Assembly (NCBI GenBank): GCA_023421245.1
Contig: JAEZTV010000031.1
Coordinates: forward strand, 18,491-82,490
Source of the DNA: Bacillota bacterium
GTDB lineage: Bacteria > Bacillota > Clostridia > Oscillospirales > Ruminococcaceae
DNA length: 64,000 nt
Direction of reading: 5' to 3'
Part shown: positions 45,414 to 53,982 of the stretch, one piece after another
Layout: each line of letters starts with the position of its first letter
Position numbering within the stretch: the first letter of the stretch is position 1
The notes under the pieces: generated by a model
Database searches by the model: none
Seen by the model: only the letters and a program-made list of their open reading frames with translations
Told to the model about the DNA's origin: nothing
Position numbers and translations under genes: made by a program

Positions 45414-45760
45414 CAGTCACTTCCTCCGCGCAGTCCGTTATCGTACAAAATACCGCAAGCGGTGAACATGCGGTGGCTTGTCTGCATCAGCACCAGATGA
45501 CGCTCCTCAGCAAGTGCAATCATCGATTTATCGGGTTCTTTACCGCGCACAAACACGATGCATACCATATCCATCATATCGGCGGTGCGCACCACCTGCG
45601 GGTTAACGAGACCCGTTAACAAAACTGATTGATCCTTGACATAAGCGAGCACATCGCTCATCATGTCTGCGCCGCATGCATTGTGCACCTCGCGTCCAAC
45701 ATGCTCTTCTCCGCAGATTACAGTGGCATCCAGTAGCCGGACGATATCGGCAACCGTCAT
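45413..45760 (-). CDS. DRTGG domain protein, first gene of the hydrogenase-like cluster
   Basis: A 115-residue DRTGG-domain protein (MTVADIVRLLDATVICGEEHVGREVHNAC and a C-terminal ILYDNGL segment). ATG 45760 is preferred over ATG 45769 because the GGAG at 45773-45770 is then correctly spaced. It overlaps the HATPase gene by one base. Together with the second DRTGG protein it probably binds a nucleotide or couples to the HATPase. No enzymatic motif is visible. Confidence 0.78.
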   Translation of the reverse strand: MTVADIVRLLDATVICGEEHVGREVHNACGADMMSDVLAYVKDQSVLLTGLVNPQVVRTADMMDMVCIVFVRGKEPDKSMIALAEERHLVLMQTSHRMFTACGILYDNGLRGGSD

Positions 45761-45911
45761 AGCAATCATCTCCAATCCCTTTGTATCGTTATAATAAAAA
45801 AAGAACCCCAATGGTGCTGCCCATAGCCGTCTGTGCAATCAAAGATTGCGGATAGATACCCCTAGGCCTTGCAGTCTTTGCAATAAACATATTATTTTGT
45901 CTTTTGAATAT

Positions 45912-46010
45912 GATACCATGAAAGTAAAGTTTTGTGGTATAATTACCCAATAACTACGGGTGGCGGCATAAGAATAAATGTATAATATCTGTTTACAGAT
46001 ATTATACCAT
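45912..46010 (+). repeat. Dispersed two-hairpin repeat, diverged copy
   Basis: This 99-base stretch aligns with the 90-base tandem unit at 63861-64000 in the same orientation (shared ATACCAT..AAAGT.AAGT.., AATT.CCCA, GGCGG/GGGG and CATAAG.ATAAATG blocks). It ends in a 12-base-arm perfect palindrome (45981-46006). The left part, ATACCAT...GTGGTAT, is a second hairpin. The remaining gap to 46157 holds a CCTGC/GCAGG hairpin and a terminator. Confidence 0.75.
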
Positions 46011-46087
46011 TGATGCTATACCCTTTCAACAATGACTTTGTGAAATGTTTGACGACATCTTTTTGCCTGCAAAAAGCAGGGAAGGAG

Positions 46088-46106
46088 AGCGTCCGTCATG
46101 GACGCC
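46088..46106 (-). terminator. Hairpin downstream of the miniprotein gene
   Basis: AGCGTCC and GGACGCC arms (46088-46094 and 46100-46106) pair at six of seven positions; on the minus strand the hairpin is followed by CTCTCCTT, and TTTTT lies about 20 bases on. A likely transcript end for the gene above it. Confidence 0.5.
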
Positions 46107-46157
46107 CTCCCCCGAGCGCAGTGGATTATTGCCGGATGTAACTTGATTGCCCGCTAA

Positions 46158-46304
46158 CTAGCAGCCGCAATTATTTCCGCAGCCGCCGCAACCGCCGCAG
46201 TTGTTACCAAATCCGAAGCCGTCGCCACAGCAGCAGAACACGATAACGAGAAGAATGATAATCCAACTGCAGTTATTGTTACCACAACCACCACAACCAC
46301 CCAT
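46158..46304 (-). CDS. 48-residue Cys/Gly-rich membrane miniprotein
   Basis: Read on the minus strand from ATG 46304 to TAG 46158. A perfect AAGGAGG site (46320-46314) lies nine bases upstream. The N-terminus is MGGCGGCGNNNCSW. A hydrophobic span (IIILLVIVFCCC, residues 15-26) is followed by a Gly/Asn/Cys-rich tail with CGGCGGC repeats. Eleven of 48 residues are cysteine. It recalls the short Gly/Cys-rich small proteins annotated in Ruminococcaceae as chorion-like or YjcZ-like. Metal binding or membrane thiol function is only a guess. It is too short for routine gene prediction. Confidence 0.78.
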   Translation of the reverse strand: MGGCGGCGNNNCSWIIILLVIVFCCCGDGFGFGNNCGGCGGCGNNCGC

Positions 46305-46506
46305 AGTGTATTGCCTCCTTAAATTAACTTTCACCACATATTATGTTGTGCGTGCAATTGTGGTTACTGAAAAAAGTAATTTGGGGCATCTTTCATATTT
46401 TTCATTTGAGAGACACAAACTAAAAATCAATGTAAATTTGCGATATTTAGAGATAACGGAAGAGATTCAAAGCTAAAACATTGCAAATATACTGTTTTTA
46501 TAGTTC

Positions 46507-46580
46507 ATTGACCTTTATTGACTTTGACTTTATTTGACCTTAATATATAATATAAACAACAAAGGTCAATGAAGGTCAGT
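46507..46580 (+). promoter_or_regulatory. ctsR promoter with three CtsR boxes
   Basis: A promoter TTTGAC (46523-46528), 17 bases, TATAAT (46546-46551) is overlaid by heptad pairs of the CtsR consensus (RGTCAAA-3-RGTCAAA). Box 1 is 46507-46523 (ATTGACC-TTT-ATTGACT, minus sense), box 2 is 46523-46539 (TTTGACT-TTA-TTTGACC, minus sense), and box 3 is 46564-46580 (GGTCAAT-GAA-GGTCAGT, plus sense). Box 2 matches the consensus fully. Confidence 0.9.
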
Positions 46581-46596
46581 TTGAGGAGGTGAACGG

Positions 46597-47046
46597 TTGA
46601 ACCTATCCGATATCATTACGCAATCCATTCTTCAAATGCTCGAACAGTACGGCGGAACCGCCGAGATTCAACGAAACGAGCTTGCCGGCCAAATTGGTTG
46701 TGTTCCCAGTCAGGTTAGCTATGTGATTACCTCCCGCTTTACTCCCGAAAAAGGGTACATGGTCGAAAGCCGGCGGGGCGGCGGTGGGTATATTCGTATT
46801 ACTCGTATTACACTCAACCCGCGCGATATGGTCGTGCACCTCATCAACACAATCGGTAGCTGTCTTGACGACGGCTCGTGCAGGGCAATTCTTCAAAACC
46901 TTGTGACCGATGGTGTGCTTGCCGAGGAAACAGCACGTATGTTTTACAGCGCAATGAACTCCTCTGCACTGCGTGATGTTCCTCAGCAGCTGCGCGATCA
47001 GGTAAGGGCGTCTATCTTTAAAAATCTGCTGCTTAATATCGTCTAG
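46597..47046 (+). CDS. ctsR: Class III heat-shock repressor CtsR
   Basis: A 149-residue repressor of the clp genes. Its winged-helix region has the N-terminal ITQSILQMLEQYGGTAEIQRNELA and IGCVPSQVSYVITSRFTPEKGYMVESRRGGGGYIRI, with the RGGGG beta-wing tip. The C-terminal half is helical. The start is TTG 46597 with GAGGAGGT (46583-46590) upstream. An alternative GTG at 46589 runs into a stop after three codons. First gene of the operon ctsR-mcsA-mcsB-clpC. Confidence 0.96.
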   Translation: MNLSDIITQSILQMLEQYGGTAEIQRNELAGQIGCVPSQVSYVITSRFTPEKGYMVESRRGGGGYIRITRITLNPRDMVVHLINTIGSCLDDGSCRAILQNLVTDGVLAEETARMFYSAMNSSALRDVPQQLRDQVRASIFKNLLLNIV

Positions 47047-47086
47047 CGGCAAACAAATTGCAACATAAAAGGTGTGGTGAAAACTT

Positions 47087-47602
47087 ATGCTGTGTGAGAA
47101 CTGTGAAAAAAACGCCGCCACAACACACATTCGGCAGGTTATCAACGGCAACGAGCGTGAGTATCTGCTGTGCGGTGAGTGTGCGGCAAAGTTTGGGGTA
47201 ACAAGCATGATGAATCCGTTTGCCATGAGTATCGGCGACATGCTTGGTTCCATGCTTGGCCAAGCCGGACGCGTACAAGGTGAGCTGCCGGATGAACGGC
47301 GCTGTAAGGGCTGCGGCGCTACGTTCTCGGATATCCGTAACTCGGGCATGGCAGGGTGTGCGGAATGCTATACAACGTTTTATAACGAGTTTATGCCGTC
47401 CTTGCAGCGCATACATGGGCAGACGGAGCATATTGGTAAGGTGCCGGGTTCTGCCGGCCTGAAGTTTCGTTTGCTGCGCGAGATTAAAGCGCTGCAGGAT
47501 GAGCTGAAAACTGCTGTATCGGCGCAGGACTTTGAGCGTGCCTCGGTACTGCGCGACCGCATTCGCGAATTACAGGCAAAGGAGGGCGTGGATGATGAAT
47601 AA
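47087..47602 (+). CDS. mcsA: McsA, activator of the protein-arginine kinase
   Basis: A 171-residue adaptor that activates McsB and delivers substrates. It carries four CxxC pairs (MLCENCEKNA, LLCGECAA, RRCKGCGA, AGCAECYT) for zinc, and a C-terminal UVR motif (LKTAVSAQDFERASVLRDRIRELQAKE). It is downstream of ctsR, and its stop overlaps the mcsB start region by 8-11 bases, which implies translational coupling. Confidence 0.95.
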   Translation: MLCENCEKNAATTHIRQVINGNEREYLLCGECAAKFGVTSMMNPFAMSIGDMLGSMLGQAGRVQGELPDERRCKGCGATFSDIRNSGMAGCAECYTTFYNEFMPSLQRIHGQTEHIGKVPGSAGLKFRLLREIKALQDELKTAVSAQDFERASVLRDRIRELQAKEGVDDE

Positions 47603-48626
47603 ATGGTATCTTCAAACAAACGGCGAGGATGATGTTGCGGTCAGCACGCGGGTTCGTCTTGCGCGCAACCTGCGTGCCTACCCGTTTGAAGGGCGAATGA
47701 CCAATGAACAAAAGAAAAAGATGCTTTCCGACGTTAAAACCATTTTAGAGAACGCAAACATGAAAGAACAGCCCGAACTGCGGTTTATAGAGCTTGATAA
47801 GCTAACGCAGGAGCAAACAATCTCGCTCGTGGAACGCCATCTTATTAGCCCTGTTTTTGCAAAGCAAACAAAAAACGAGGGTCTTGTGCTATCGGCCGAT
47901 GAGAGTATCGCGGTGATGCTCAATGAGGAGGATCACATACGCATACAGGCGCTTGGCGCAGGCCTTGCACTCAAGGAAACGCTCGATGCCGCAAACCGGC
48001 TTGATGATATCTTTGATAACGCTCTGCTGTATGCATTTGATGAAAAGCTTGGCTACCTAACCCACTGCCCAACCAATCTGGGTACCGGCTTGCGTGCATC
48101 GGTGATGCTGCATCTACCGGCGCTCGAAGCAAACGGCGTCATCGGGCGCATCGCGCAGATGGTCTCAAAGCTTGGGCTTACCATACGCGGCACCTACGGT
48201 GAGGGCACACGTGTCAACGGCGCGTTTTACCAGCTTTCGAATCAGGTGACGCTCGGTATATCAGAGGAGAGTGCCATCGAAAATCTTCGTGCCATCGCTT
48301 CGCAGATTATTGCGCAGGAGCGTGCTGCCCGTAACGCCATCATCGGCGATTACATGGAGGATAAGGTTTGGCGTGCATACGGTGTGCTTAGTTCGGCAAG
48401 ACTGCTTAGCGGGGATGAGTTTGTAGAGCTTATTTCTACCGTGCGTATGGGCATCGCCGCGGGTGTAATCAAGGGTTTGGATTACGGCCAGATTAACGCG
48501 CTTATCAATGAAACCGGCGCCGCAACCCTCATGGCAAACAGCGGCAAACAGCTTTCCGATACCGAACGCGATAAGCTGCGTGCGCAGCTGGTACGCGAGC
48601 GTCTGTATAATATCAATGCACAATAA
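47595..48626 (+). CDS. mcsB: Protein-arginine kinase McsB
   Basis: A 343-residue phosphagen-kinase-fold enzyme that phosphorylates arginines to mark proteins for ClpCP. The signatures are STRVRLARNLRAYPF near the N-terminus and NLGTGLRASVMLHLP in the catalytic part. The start is ATG 47595 or 47592; GGAGGG (47581-47586) is better spaced for 47595. Third gene of the ctsR operon. Confidence 0.95.
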   Translation: MNKWYLQTNGEDDVAVSTRVRLARNLRAYPFEGRMTNEQKKKMLSDVKTILENANMKEQPELRFIELDKLTQEQTISLVERHLISPVFAKQTKNEGLVLSADESIAVMLNEEDHIRIQALGAGLALKETLDAANRLDDIFDNALLYAFDEKLGYLTHCPTNLGTGLRASVMLHLPALEANGVIGRIAQMVSKLGLTIRGTYGEGTRVNGAFYQLSNQVTLGISEESAIENLRAIASQIIAQERAARNAIIGDYMEDKVWRAYGVLSSARLLSGDEFVELISTVRMGIAAGVIKGLDYGQINALINETGAATLMANSGKQLSDTERDKLRAQLVRERLYNINAQ

Positions 48627-48719
48627 AACGGTTGCGCACTAATATTAAAATACCGCTCATATGCGCAGCCTTATTACTTTGGCTAGCTTATTATCTAGCC
48701 GGAAAGGCAGGCGACTGCA

Positions 48720-51203
48720 ATGTATAAGTTTTCCGGATTTACAGGAAAAGCGAACGAGGCGCTTAACCTCGCAATTAATTCGGCGGAGACGCTTGGGCAT
48801 ACTTATATCGGTACCGAGCATGTGCTGATGGGCCTGCTTCGCGAAGGAAGCGGGGTTGCCTCGATTGTGTTGTCACAAAACGGCGTAACCTACGAGGAGA
48901 TTGAACGCAAACTGATTGAAACAGTCGGCTCGGGCAGCAAAACGCGCCTTGCCCCCGCCGATTTTACCCCCCGCTGCAAACGCATCTTAGAGCTTTCCAT
49001 TGCAGAAGCAAAGATGCTCGGGCATGGCTATGTTGGTACCGAGCATATTCTGATGGCGCTTTTGCATGAAGAGGATAGCTATGCGGTTCGGTTTTTGTCC
49101 GAGCTGTCGGTCGATGCAAAGGATCTGTACGAGCAGTGCGCCAAATCACTTGGTGTCAATGAAGGCAGCGGGCCAATGTCTTCGGGCGGCTCAGTGAAGG
49201 AAAGCAAGCGCCAAGGCTCTACCAAAACCCCGACACTGGACCAGTTTTCCACCGACCTTACCCAGCGCGCGCGTGATAACGGGTTGGACCCTGTGATTGG
49301 CAGAAGCACCGAAATTGAGCGCGTAATACAGATTATCTCTCGCCGCACGAAGAACAACCCTTGCCTTATTGGTGAGCCGGGCGTTGGTAAAACAGCTATC
49401 GCCGAGGGGCTTGCACAGCAGATTGTACTGGGTGAGATTCCCGAAACCCTGAAAAACAAACGAGTGGTATCGGTGGATATCAGTGGCATGATTGCAGGCA
49501 CCAAGTATCGCGGAGATTTTGAGGAACGCATTAAGAAGGCGCTGGAGGAGGTTAAAAACGCCGGCAACATCATCCTGTTCATCGACGAGCTGCATACCAT
49601 TGTAGGTGCGGGCGCGGCGGAAGGAGCGGTGGATGCAGCAAACATCTTAAAGCCCTTGTTGGCACGCGGAGAGATTCAGGTAGTGGGAGCAACCACGCTC
49701 GATGAATACCGCAAGCACATCGAGACGGATGCCGCGCTGGAGCGCCGCTTTCAGCCCGTCACCGTCAACGAGCCGAGCGAGGAAGAGGCGGTGCAGATTC
49801 TGTTTGGCTTGCGCGACAAATACGAAGCGCATCACAAGGTACGCATCACCGATGAGGCGCTCAAGGCCTCGGTTGCGCTGTCTTCCCGTTATATTCAGGA
49901 TCGTTTTTTACCTGACAAGGCAATCGACCTTGTGGACGAAGCCGCCTCGCGTATCCGCTTAAAGCAGTATACCCCGCCGTCCGATTTAAAGGATCTCGAA
50001 GAAAAGCTGCGTGCGCTCAACGAGGAAAAGGAAGCCGCGGTCAATGCGCAGGACTTTGAGCTTGCCGCCAAGATACGCGACACCGAAAAAGAAACAAAAG
50101 CATTGCTCGACCGTCAAAAGAACGAATGGAAGGACGAAAACGGCCGGCATGCCGGTGTTGTTACCGAGCAGACCATCGCGGAGATTGTTGCGGGCTGGAC
50201 GGGAATTAACGTCAGCCGCCTGACCGAGGAGGAAAGCGAGCGGCTGCTGAATATGGAAGACATCCTCCACAAACGCGTTATCGGGCAGGATGAGGCTGTT
50301 TCTGCGGTATCGCGTGCCATTCGCCGCGGCAGGGTGGGGCTCAAAGACCCCAAGCGCCCGGTCGGCTCGTTTATCTTCTTAGGCCCTACCGGTGTGGGAA
50401 AAACCGAGCTGTGCAAGGCGCTTGCCGAGGCGTTGTTCGGTGATGATGATGCGATGATTCGCATGGACATGTCCGAATACATGGAGAAGTTCTCTGTATC
50501 ACGCATGGTAGGTTCCCCTCCCGGCTATGTCGGGTTTGAGGAGGGCGGGCAGCTCACCGAGAAGATTCGCCGCAAGCCCTATTCGGTGGTGCTGTTTGAT
50601 GAAATTGAAAAGGCGCACCCCGATGTGTTTAATATCCTGCTGCAGATTCTTGAGGATGGTATTTTAACCGACAGTAAAGGCAGGCGGGTAGACTTTAAAA
50701 ACACCGTCGTCATTATGACCTCAAACATCGGTGCGCGCATGATTACCGAAAAAACCAAGAGCCTTGGCTTCTCGGCACAGGATACACCCACGCAGGATGA
50801 GGCGCGCATTCGCGACAATGTGCTGGCTGAGCTTAAAAAAGCGTTCCGCCCCGAGTTTCTAAACCGCGTAGACGATATCATCGTGTTCCACAAGCTTTCG
50901 GTTGCGCAGATCAAAGATATTGCAGCGAATATGCTGGCAACACTTGCCGGGCGTGTGAATAAGCTTGGCGTTACAATAGCGTTTGACGAAAGCACAATCA
51001 CAAAAATTGCATCGGTCGGCTACGACGATGTGTACGGAGCGCGTCCATTGCGCCGCGCAATTACCGCCCAGATAGAAGACCGGCTTTCCGAGAAGATGCT
51101 TGAAGGTGCCGTTAAAGAAGGCGACAGCATCGTCTGCAAAGCGTCCGACACGGGGTTTGAATTTATAAAAGAAAATGAACAAACGCCCGTAACACAAGCT
51201 TAA
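48720..51203 (+). CDS. clpC: ATP-dependent Clp protease ATP-binding subunit ClpC
   Basis: An 827-residue AAA+ unfoldase. Two N-terminal Clp repeats (about residues 1-150), D1 with Walker A GEPGVGKT (218-225), a middle domain with a UVR-type segment (EKEAAVNAQDFELAAKIRD) and D2 with Walker A GPTGVGKT (555-562) are present, and a VFD-EIEKAH Walker B. It works with ClpP to degrade arginine-phosphorylated proteins. Last gene of the ctsR operon; a strong inverted repeat follows. Confidence 0.97.
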   Translation: MYKFSGFTGKANEALNLAINSAETLGHTYIGTEHVLMGLLREGSGVASIVLSQNGVTYEEIERKLIETVGSGSKTRLAPADFTPRCKRILELSIAEAKMLGHGYVGTEHILMALLHEEDSYAVRFLSELSVDAKDLYEQCAKSLGVNEGSGPMSSGGSVKESKRQGSTKTPTLDQFSTDLTQRARDNGLDPVIGRSTEIERVIQIISRRTKNNPCLIGEPGVGKTAIAEGLAQQIVLGEIPETLKNKRVVSVDISGMIAGTKYRGDFEERIKKALEEVKNAGNIILFIDELHTIVGAGAAEGAVDAANILKPLLARGEIQVVGATTLDEYRKHIETDAALERRFQPVTVNEPSEEEAVQILFGLRDKYEAHHKVRITDEALKASVALSSRYIQDRFLPDKAIDLVDEAASRIRLKQYTPPSDLKDLEEKLRALNEEKEAAVNAQDFELAAKIRDTEKETKALLDRQKNEWKDENGRHAGVVTEQTIAEIVAGWTGINVSRLTEEESERLLNMEDILHKRVIGQDEAVSAVSRAIRRGRVGLKDPKRPVGSFIFLGPTGVGKTELCKALAEALFGDDDAMIRMDMSEYMEKFSVSRMVGSPPGYVGFEEGGQLTEKIRRKPYSVVLFDEIEKAHPDVFNILLQILEDGILTDSKGRRVDFKNTVVIMTSNIGARMITEKTKSLGFSAQDTPTQDEARIRDNVLAELKKAFRPEFLNRVDDIIVFHKLSVAQIKDIAANMLATLAGRVNKLGVTIAFDESTITKIASVGYDDVYGARPLRRAITAQIEDRLSEKMLEGAVKEGDSIVCKASDTGFEFIKENEQTPVTQA

Positions 51204-51214
51204 TACAAACCAAA

Positions 51215-51247
51215 ACGCCCCCGTTTCAACGTTTGAAACGGGGGCGT
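51215..51247. terminator. Bidirectional terminator after clpC
   Basis: Perfect 15-base arms (51215-51229 and 51233-51247) around a three-base loop separate clpC from the convergent GNAT gene. Confidence 0.8.
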
Positions 51248-51250
51248 AGT

Positions 51251-51808
51251 TTAGGCTTTGTTTTTGTGCCATTCGCAGCGCAAGATCGAATACCGCAGTT
51301 CATCATGCCAAACACCCTGCTTGTACCGAGCCTTGCGCAGCACCCCTTCCAGCGTCATGCCTGCCTTTTGCATCACGCGCTCAGAGCCTTTGTTCTCGGC
51401 GTTGCAGGTCGCACAGATGCGGTGCAATCCCATCCGGGCAAAGAAGGTATCCACGAGTGTGCACGCAATCTCGCTTGCGTACCCCTTGCCCCAAAATTCC
51501 GGCAGCAAAAAATAGCCGATTTCGCCGCATCTTTCGCTTTGCCAAAACTCTATTACGATATCGGCGATGCCAATAAACGCACCACTTCGTGCCTCAGACA
51601 CCATATACATATAGATGGGGCGGCTGGCGGCGGGCAGTCCAGTTTCCGATAAAATCTTATCAAATTTCTCACGCAGCTCGGCCGCGTTGTCGGTTGCGTC
51701 ATGGTACGCATAGCGCATGACACTCTCATCCGAAAACACGGAGCAAAACAGGGGATAATCCTTCGAAGAAAGTGCATTAAAGTAAAGATTTTTGCTTCTC
51801 AGCTGCAT
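51251..51808 (-). CDS. GNAT family N-acetyltransferase (RimJ/RimL-like)
   Basis: A 185-residue acetyltransferase. The acetyl-CoA loop is LLPEFWGKGYASEIACTLVDTFF (about residues 100-122). The RimJ-like HRICATCNAENKGSERVMQKAGM follows. It may modify a ribosomal protein or a small molecule; the substrate is not shown. It is single-gene with a shared terminator against clpC. The other GNAT gene in the window (5007-5537) is related only in family. Confidence 0.87.
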   Translation of the reverse strand: MQLRSKNLYFNALSSKDYPLFCSVFSDESVMRYAYHDATDNAAELREKFDKILSETGLPAASRPIYMYMVSEARSGAFIGIADIVIEFWQSERCGEIGYFLLPEFWGKGYASEIACTLVDTFFARMGLHRICATCNAENKGSERVMQKAGMTLEGVLRKARYKQGVWHDELRYSILRCEWHKNKA

Positions 51809-51910
51809 AGTGCCTCCACGTTGCCGGTGAAATAAATTAACAAAAAAGCAACATATCTCATGAAATAATCACACATATCGGCGCTACTATAAAAGCAGAC
51901 GGCGGCAACG

Positions 51911-53293
51911 CTAATCCCCGGTGGCCGCCATCAGCTTCGCGGCCTTATAAATGTCGCCGCAGCCAAGCGTAATTACCAAATCGCCTTTCTGCGCGTGAGC
52001 CATCACATAGTCGGCAATCTGCTCAAAGCTATCGAGTACCACACTGCCTTCTATCTTTGCGGCAAGGTCGCTTGAGTAGATGCCATAGGTGTTAATCTCG
52101 CGCGAGCCCATAATAGGCGAGAGCACAACGCGGTTCGCAATCGAGAGCGCATCGGCAAAGTCGTCGAGCAGCAGGTAGGTGCGCGAGAAGGTAAATGGCT
52201 GAAACACCGCCCACACCGTGTTGTAGCCCATCGACATCGCCGCGCGCAGGGTAACTGCAAGCTCGGCGGGATGGTGCGCGTAATCGTCCGCAATGGTGAT
52301 ACCGCCAACGTGAGCAAGAACCTCAAACCGCCTGCCCGCGCCCTTAAAGTGCACAAGACCCGCGGCAACCTGCTGCGGAGATGCCCCTGCATATAGTGCG
52401 GTAACAGCACAGGCCAAGGCGTTATAGATGTTGTGGCTGCCCGGCACATGCAAAACAATGGTTGTTAGCAGCTTGCCCGCGTGCATAAGATCAAAGGAGG
52501 TATTGTAACGCTCACGTCCATCCGAATGCGTGATGTTGGCGGCGTAATAATCGTTGGCAGGGTCAAGCCCGAAGGTAATCATGGGCTTTTCCAGCCCCTG
52601 TACCGCCTTGCGTGTATTTGCATCGTCGCCATTGATAATAATACAGCTTGTTGCCATATCGGCAAACCGCCGGAATGATTTTATAGCACCGTCTATCGTG
52701 CCAAAGTAGTCCATATGGTCGTTGTCTATATTCAGAATGACCGCCACATCGGGGGCCAGCTTTAAGAAGGTATCCACAAATTCGCAGGCCTCGCACACCA
52801 TCAACTCGCTTTTGCCGGCTCTTCCGCTGCCTCCAATCAGCGACAGCTTGCCGCCGATGACTGCGGATGGATCAAGGCCCGCCTCAAGCAGTACCTGTGT
52901 CAGCATGGCGGAGGTGGTCGTCTTGCCGTGGGTACCCGAGACACACAGCGCGTTGCGATAACGCCGCGTGATCAGTCCCAGCAGTTCGGACCGCTCAAGC
53001 ACCGCAACTCCGCTTGCCCTTGCTGCGGCAAGCTCGGGGTTATCCGCCATAATGGCGGCGGAATGCACTACAAGGTCCGCGCCTTTGAGATGATCAGGGC
53101 TGTGCCCCAGATGCACCTCTATGCCCATTGCGCGTTCTGCCGCAAGGGTATCGGTTTCATTATTATCCGAGCCGCTGATTCGGTAGCCCTCTGCATGCAA
53201 AATCTGCACAAGAGGATACATTCCCGAACCGCCGATCCCAATAAAATGAATATGCTTTTTATCGGTTAATATAGATGTATCTGCTGTTATCAC
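51911..53293 (-). CDS. murC: UDP-N-acetylmuramate--L-alanine ligase
   Basis: A 460-residue cytosolic ligase that adds L-alanine to UDP-MurNAc in peptidoglycan synthesis. HFIGIGGSGM binds the uridine nucleotide, VSGTHGKTTTSAM is the ATP loop, and NIDNDHMDYF and ADDYAHHPAE are Mur-ligase signatures. GTG 53293 is preferred because AAGGGGA (53305-53299) is then well placed. ATG 53311 is the alternative (466 residues). It is not clustered with other mur genes here. Confidence 0.93.
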   Translation of the reverse strand: MITADTSILTDKKHIHFIGIGGSGMYPLVQILHAEGYRISGSDNNETDTLAAERAMGIEVHLGHSPDHLKGADLVVHSAAIMADNPELAAARASGVAVLERSELLGLITRRYRNALCVSGTHGKTTTSAMLTQVLLEAGLDPSAVIGGKLSLIGGSGRAGKSELMVCEACEFVDTFLKLAPDVAVILNIDNDHMDYFGTIDGAIKSFRRFADMATSCIIINGDDANTRKAVQGLEKPMITFGLDPANDYYAANITHSDGRERYNTSFDLMHAGKLLTTIVLHVPGSHNIYNALACAVTALYAGASPQQVAAGLVHFKGAGRRFEVLAHVGGITIADDYAHHPAELAVTLRAAMSMGYNTVWAVFQPFTFSRTYLLLDDFADALSIANRVVLSPIMGSREINTYGIYSSDLAAKIEGSVVLDSFEQIADYVMAHAQKGDLVITLGCGDIYKAAKLMAATGD

Positions 53294-53616
53294 ACAAAGG
53301 TCCCCTTGCATAAGTTATTAAGGGCGGATAAAGACGCTAAACCGTTTCATCCAAAATGAAGCTTTCCGCGTGCGGGCCGAAAACTGTGCGTATTTGAAAC
53401 CGGCAACAATTAACGCTCCCGTACACTCAATATTATATTGCTTCTGCCCCGCAAAATAAACACCTTTTTTAAGATTATGAAAAAAACCTGCCAGAACCTG
53501 CATAAGTTACCGCGCCGTGACTGATAATAAATGCAGGCTGACCTAACGCAATCCGCTATGAGCAGGTGATCGATTTGACACCATTTACAAGACATTCATG
53601 TGGGAGGATTAACACT
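53294..53616. other. Divergent intergenic region between murC and spoVG
   Basis: This 323-base gap contains no convincing gene. A possible murC promoter on the minus strand is TTTATT with TATAAT 17 bases on (about 53455-53430). An 11-base direct repeat TGCATAAGTTA occurs near 53307 and 53499. No clear sigma-H promoter for spoVG is seen. Confidence 0.4.
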
Positions 53617-53904
53617 ATGAACATCACAGAGATTAAAATACGCAGGATCTACAATGAAGGAAGGTTGCGTGCCCTTGTGTCGGTTACCATCGACTCTGAT
53701 TTGGCGGTGCATGATATCAAGGTCATCGAAGGGCCGGAGCGATTCTTTGTTGCAATGCCCAGCCGCAAAGAGGAAAATGGAGTTTTCCGCGATGTGGTGC
53801 ACCCCATTACCGCCGACGCAAGAAGAAGGCTTGAAGAGGAGATACTCAAAGAGTATCACAGCCACATTGAACAGACCGCACACACAGAGAATACCGAGCA
53901 GTAG
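53617..53904 (+). CDS. spoVG: Septation/RNA-binding regulator SpoVG
   Basis: A 95-residue protein of the SpoVG family (KIRRIYNEGRLRALVSVTID, GPERFFVAMPSRKE, DVVHPITADARRRLEE). It binds nucleic acids and affects septation, sporulation and gene expression in Firmicutes. The start has a GGGAGG site (53602-53607). Its presence fits a spore-former lineage. cca follows 78 bases downstream. Confidence 0.95.
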   Translation: MNITEIKIRRIYNEGRLRALVSVTIDSDLAVHDIKVIEGPERFFVAMPSRKEENGVFRDVVHPITADARRRLEEEILKEYHSHIEQTAHTENTEQ

Positions 53905-53982
53905 CCCGAGGGTTTGATTTTAGCTCGGTTTATAGTATAATAGCAGTAACCAGCATGCTTTGACGATGACGGGATGACATCT

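Noticed and set aside
46201..46476. Plus-strand reading frame opposite the miniprotein
   Set aside because: It is the complement of the Cys/Gly-rich gene and has Pro/Gln-rich translation without a ribosome site; the minus strand has a perfect one.
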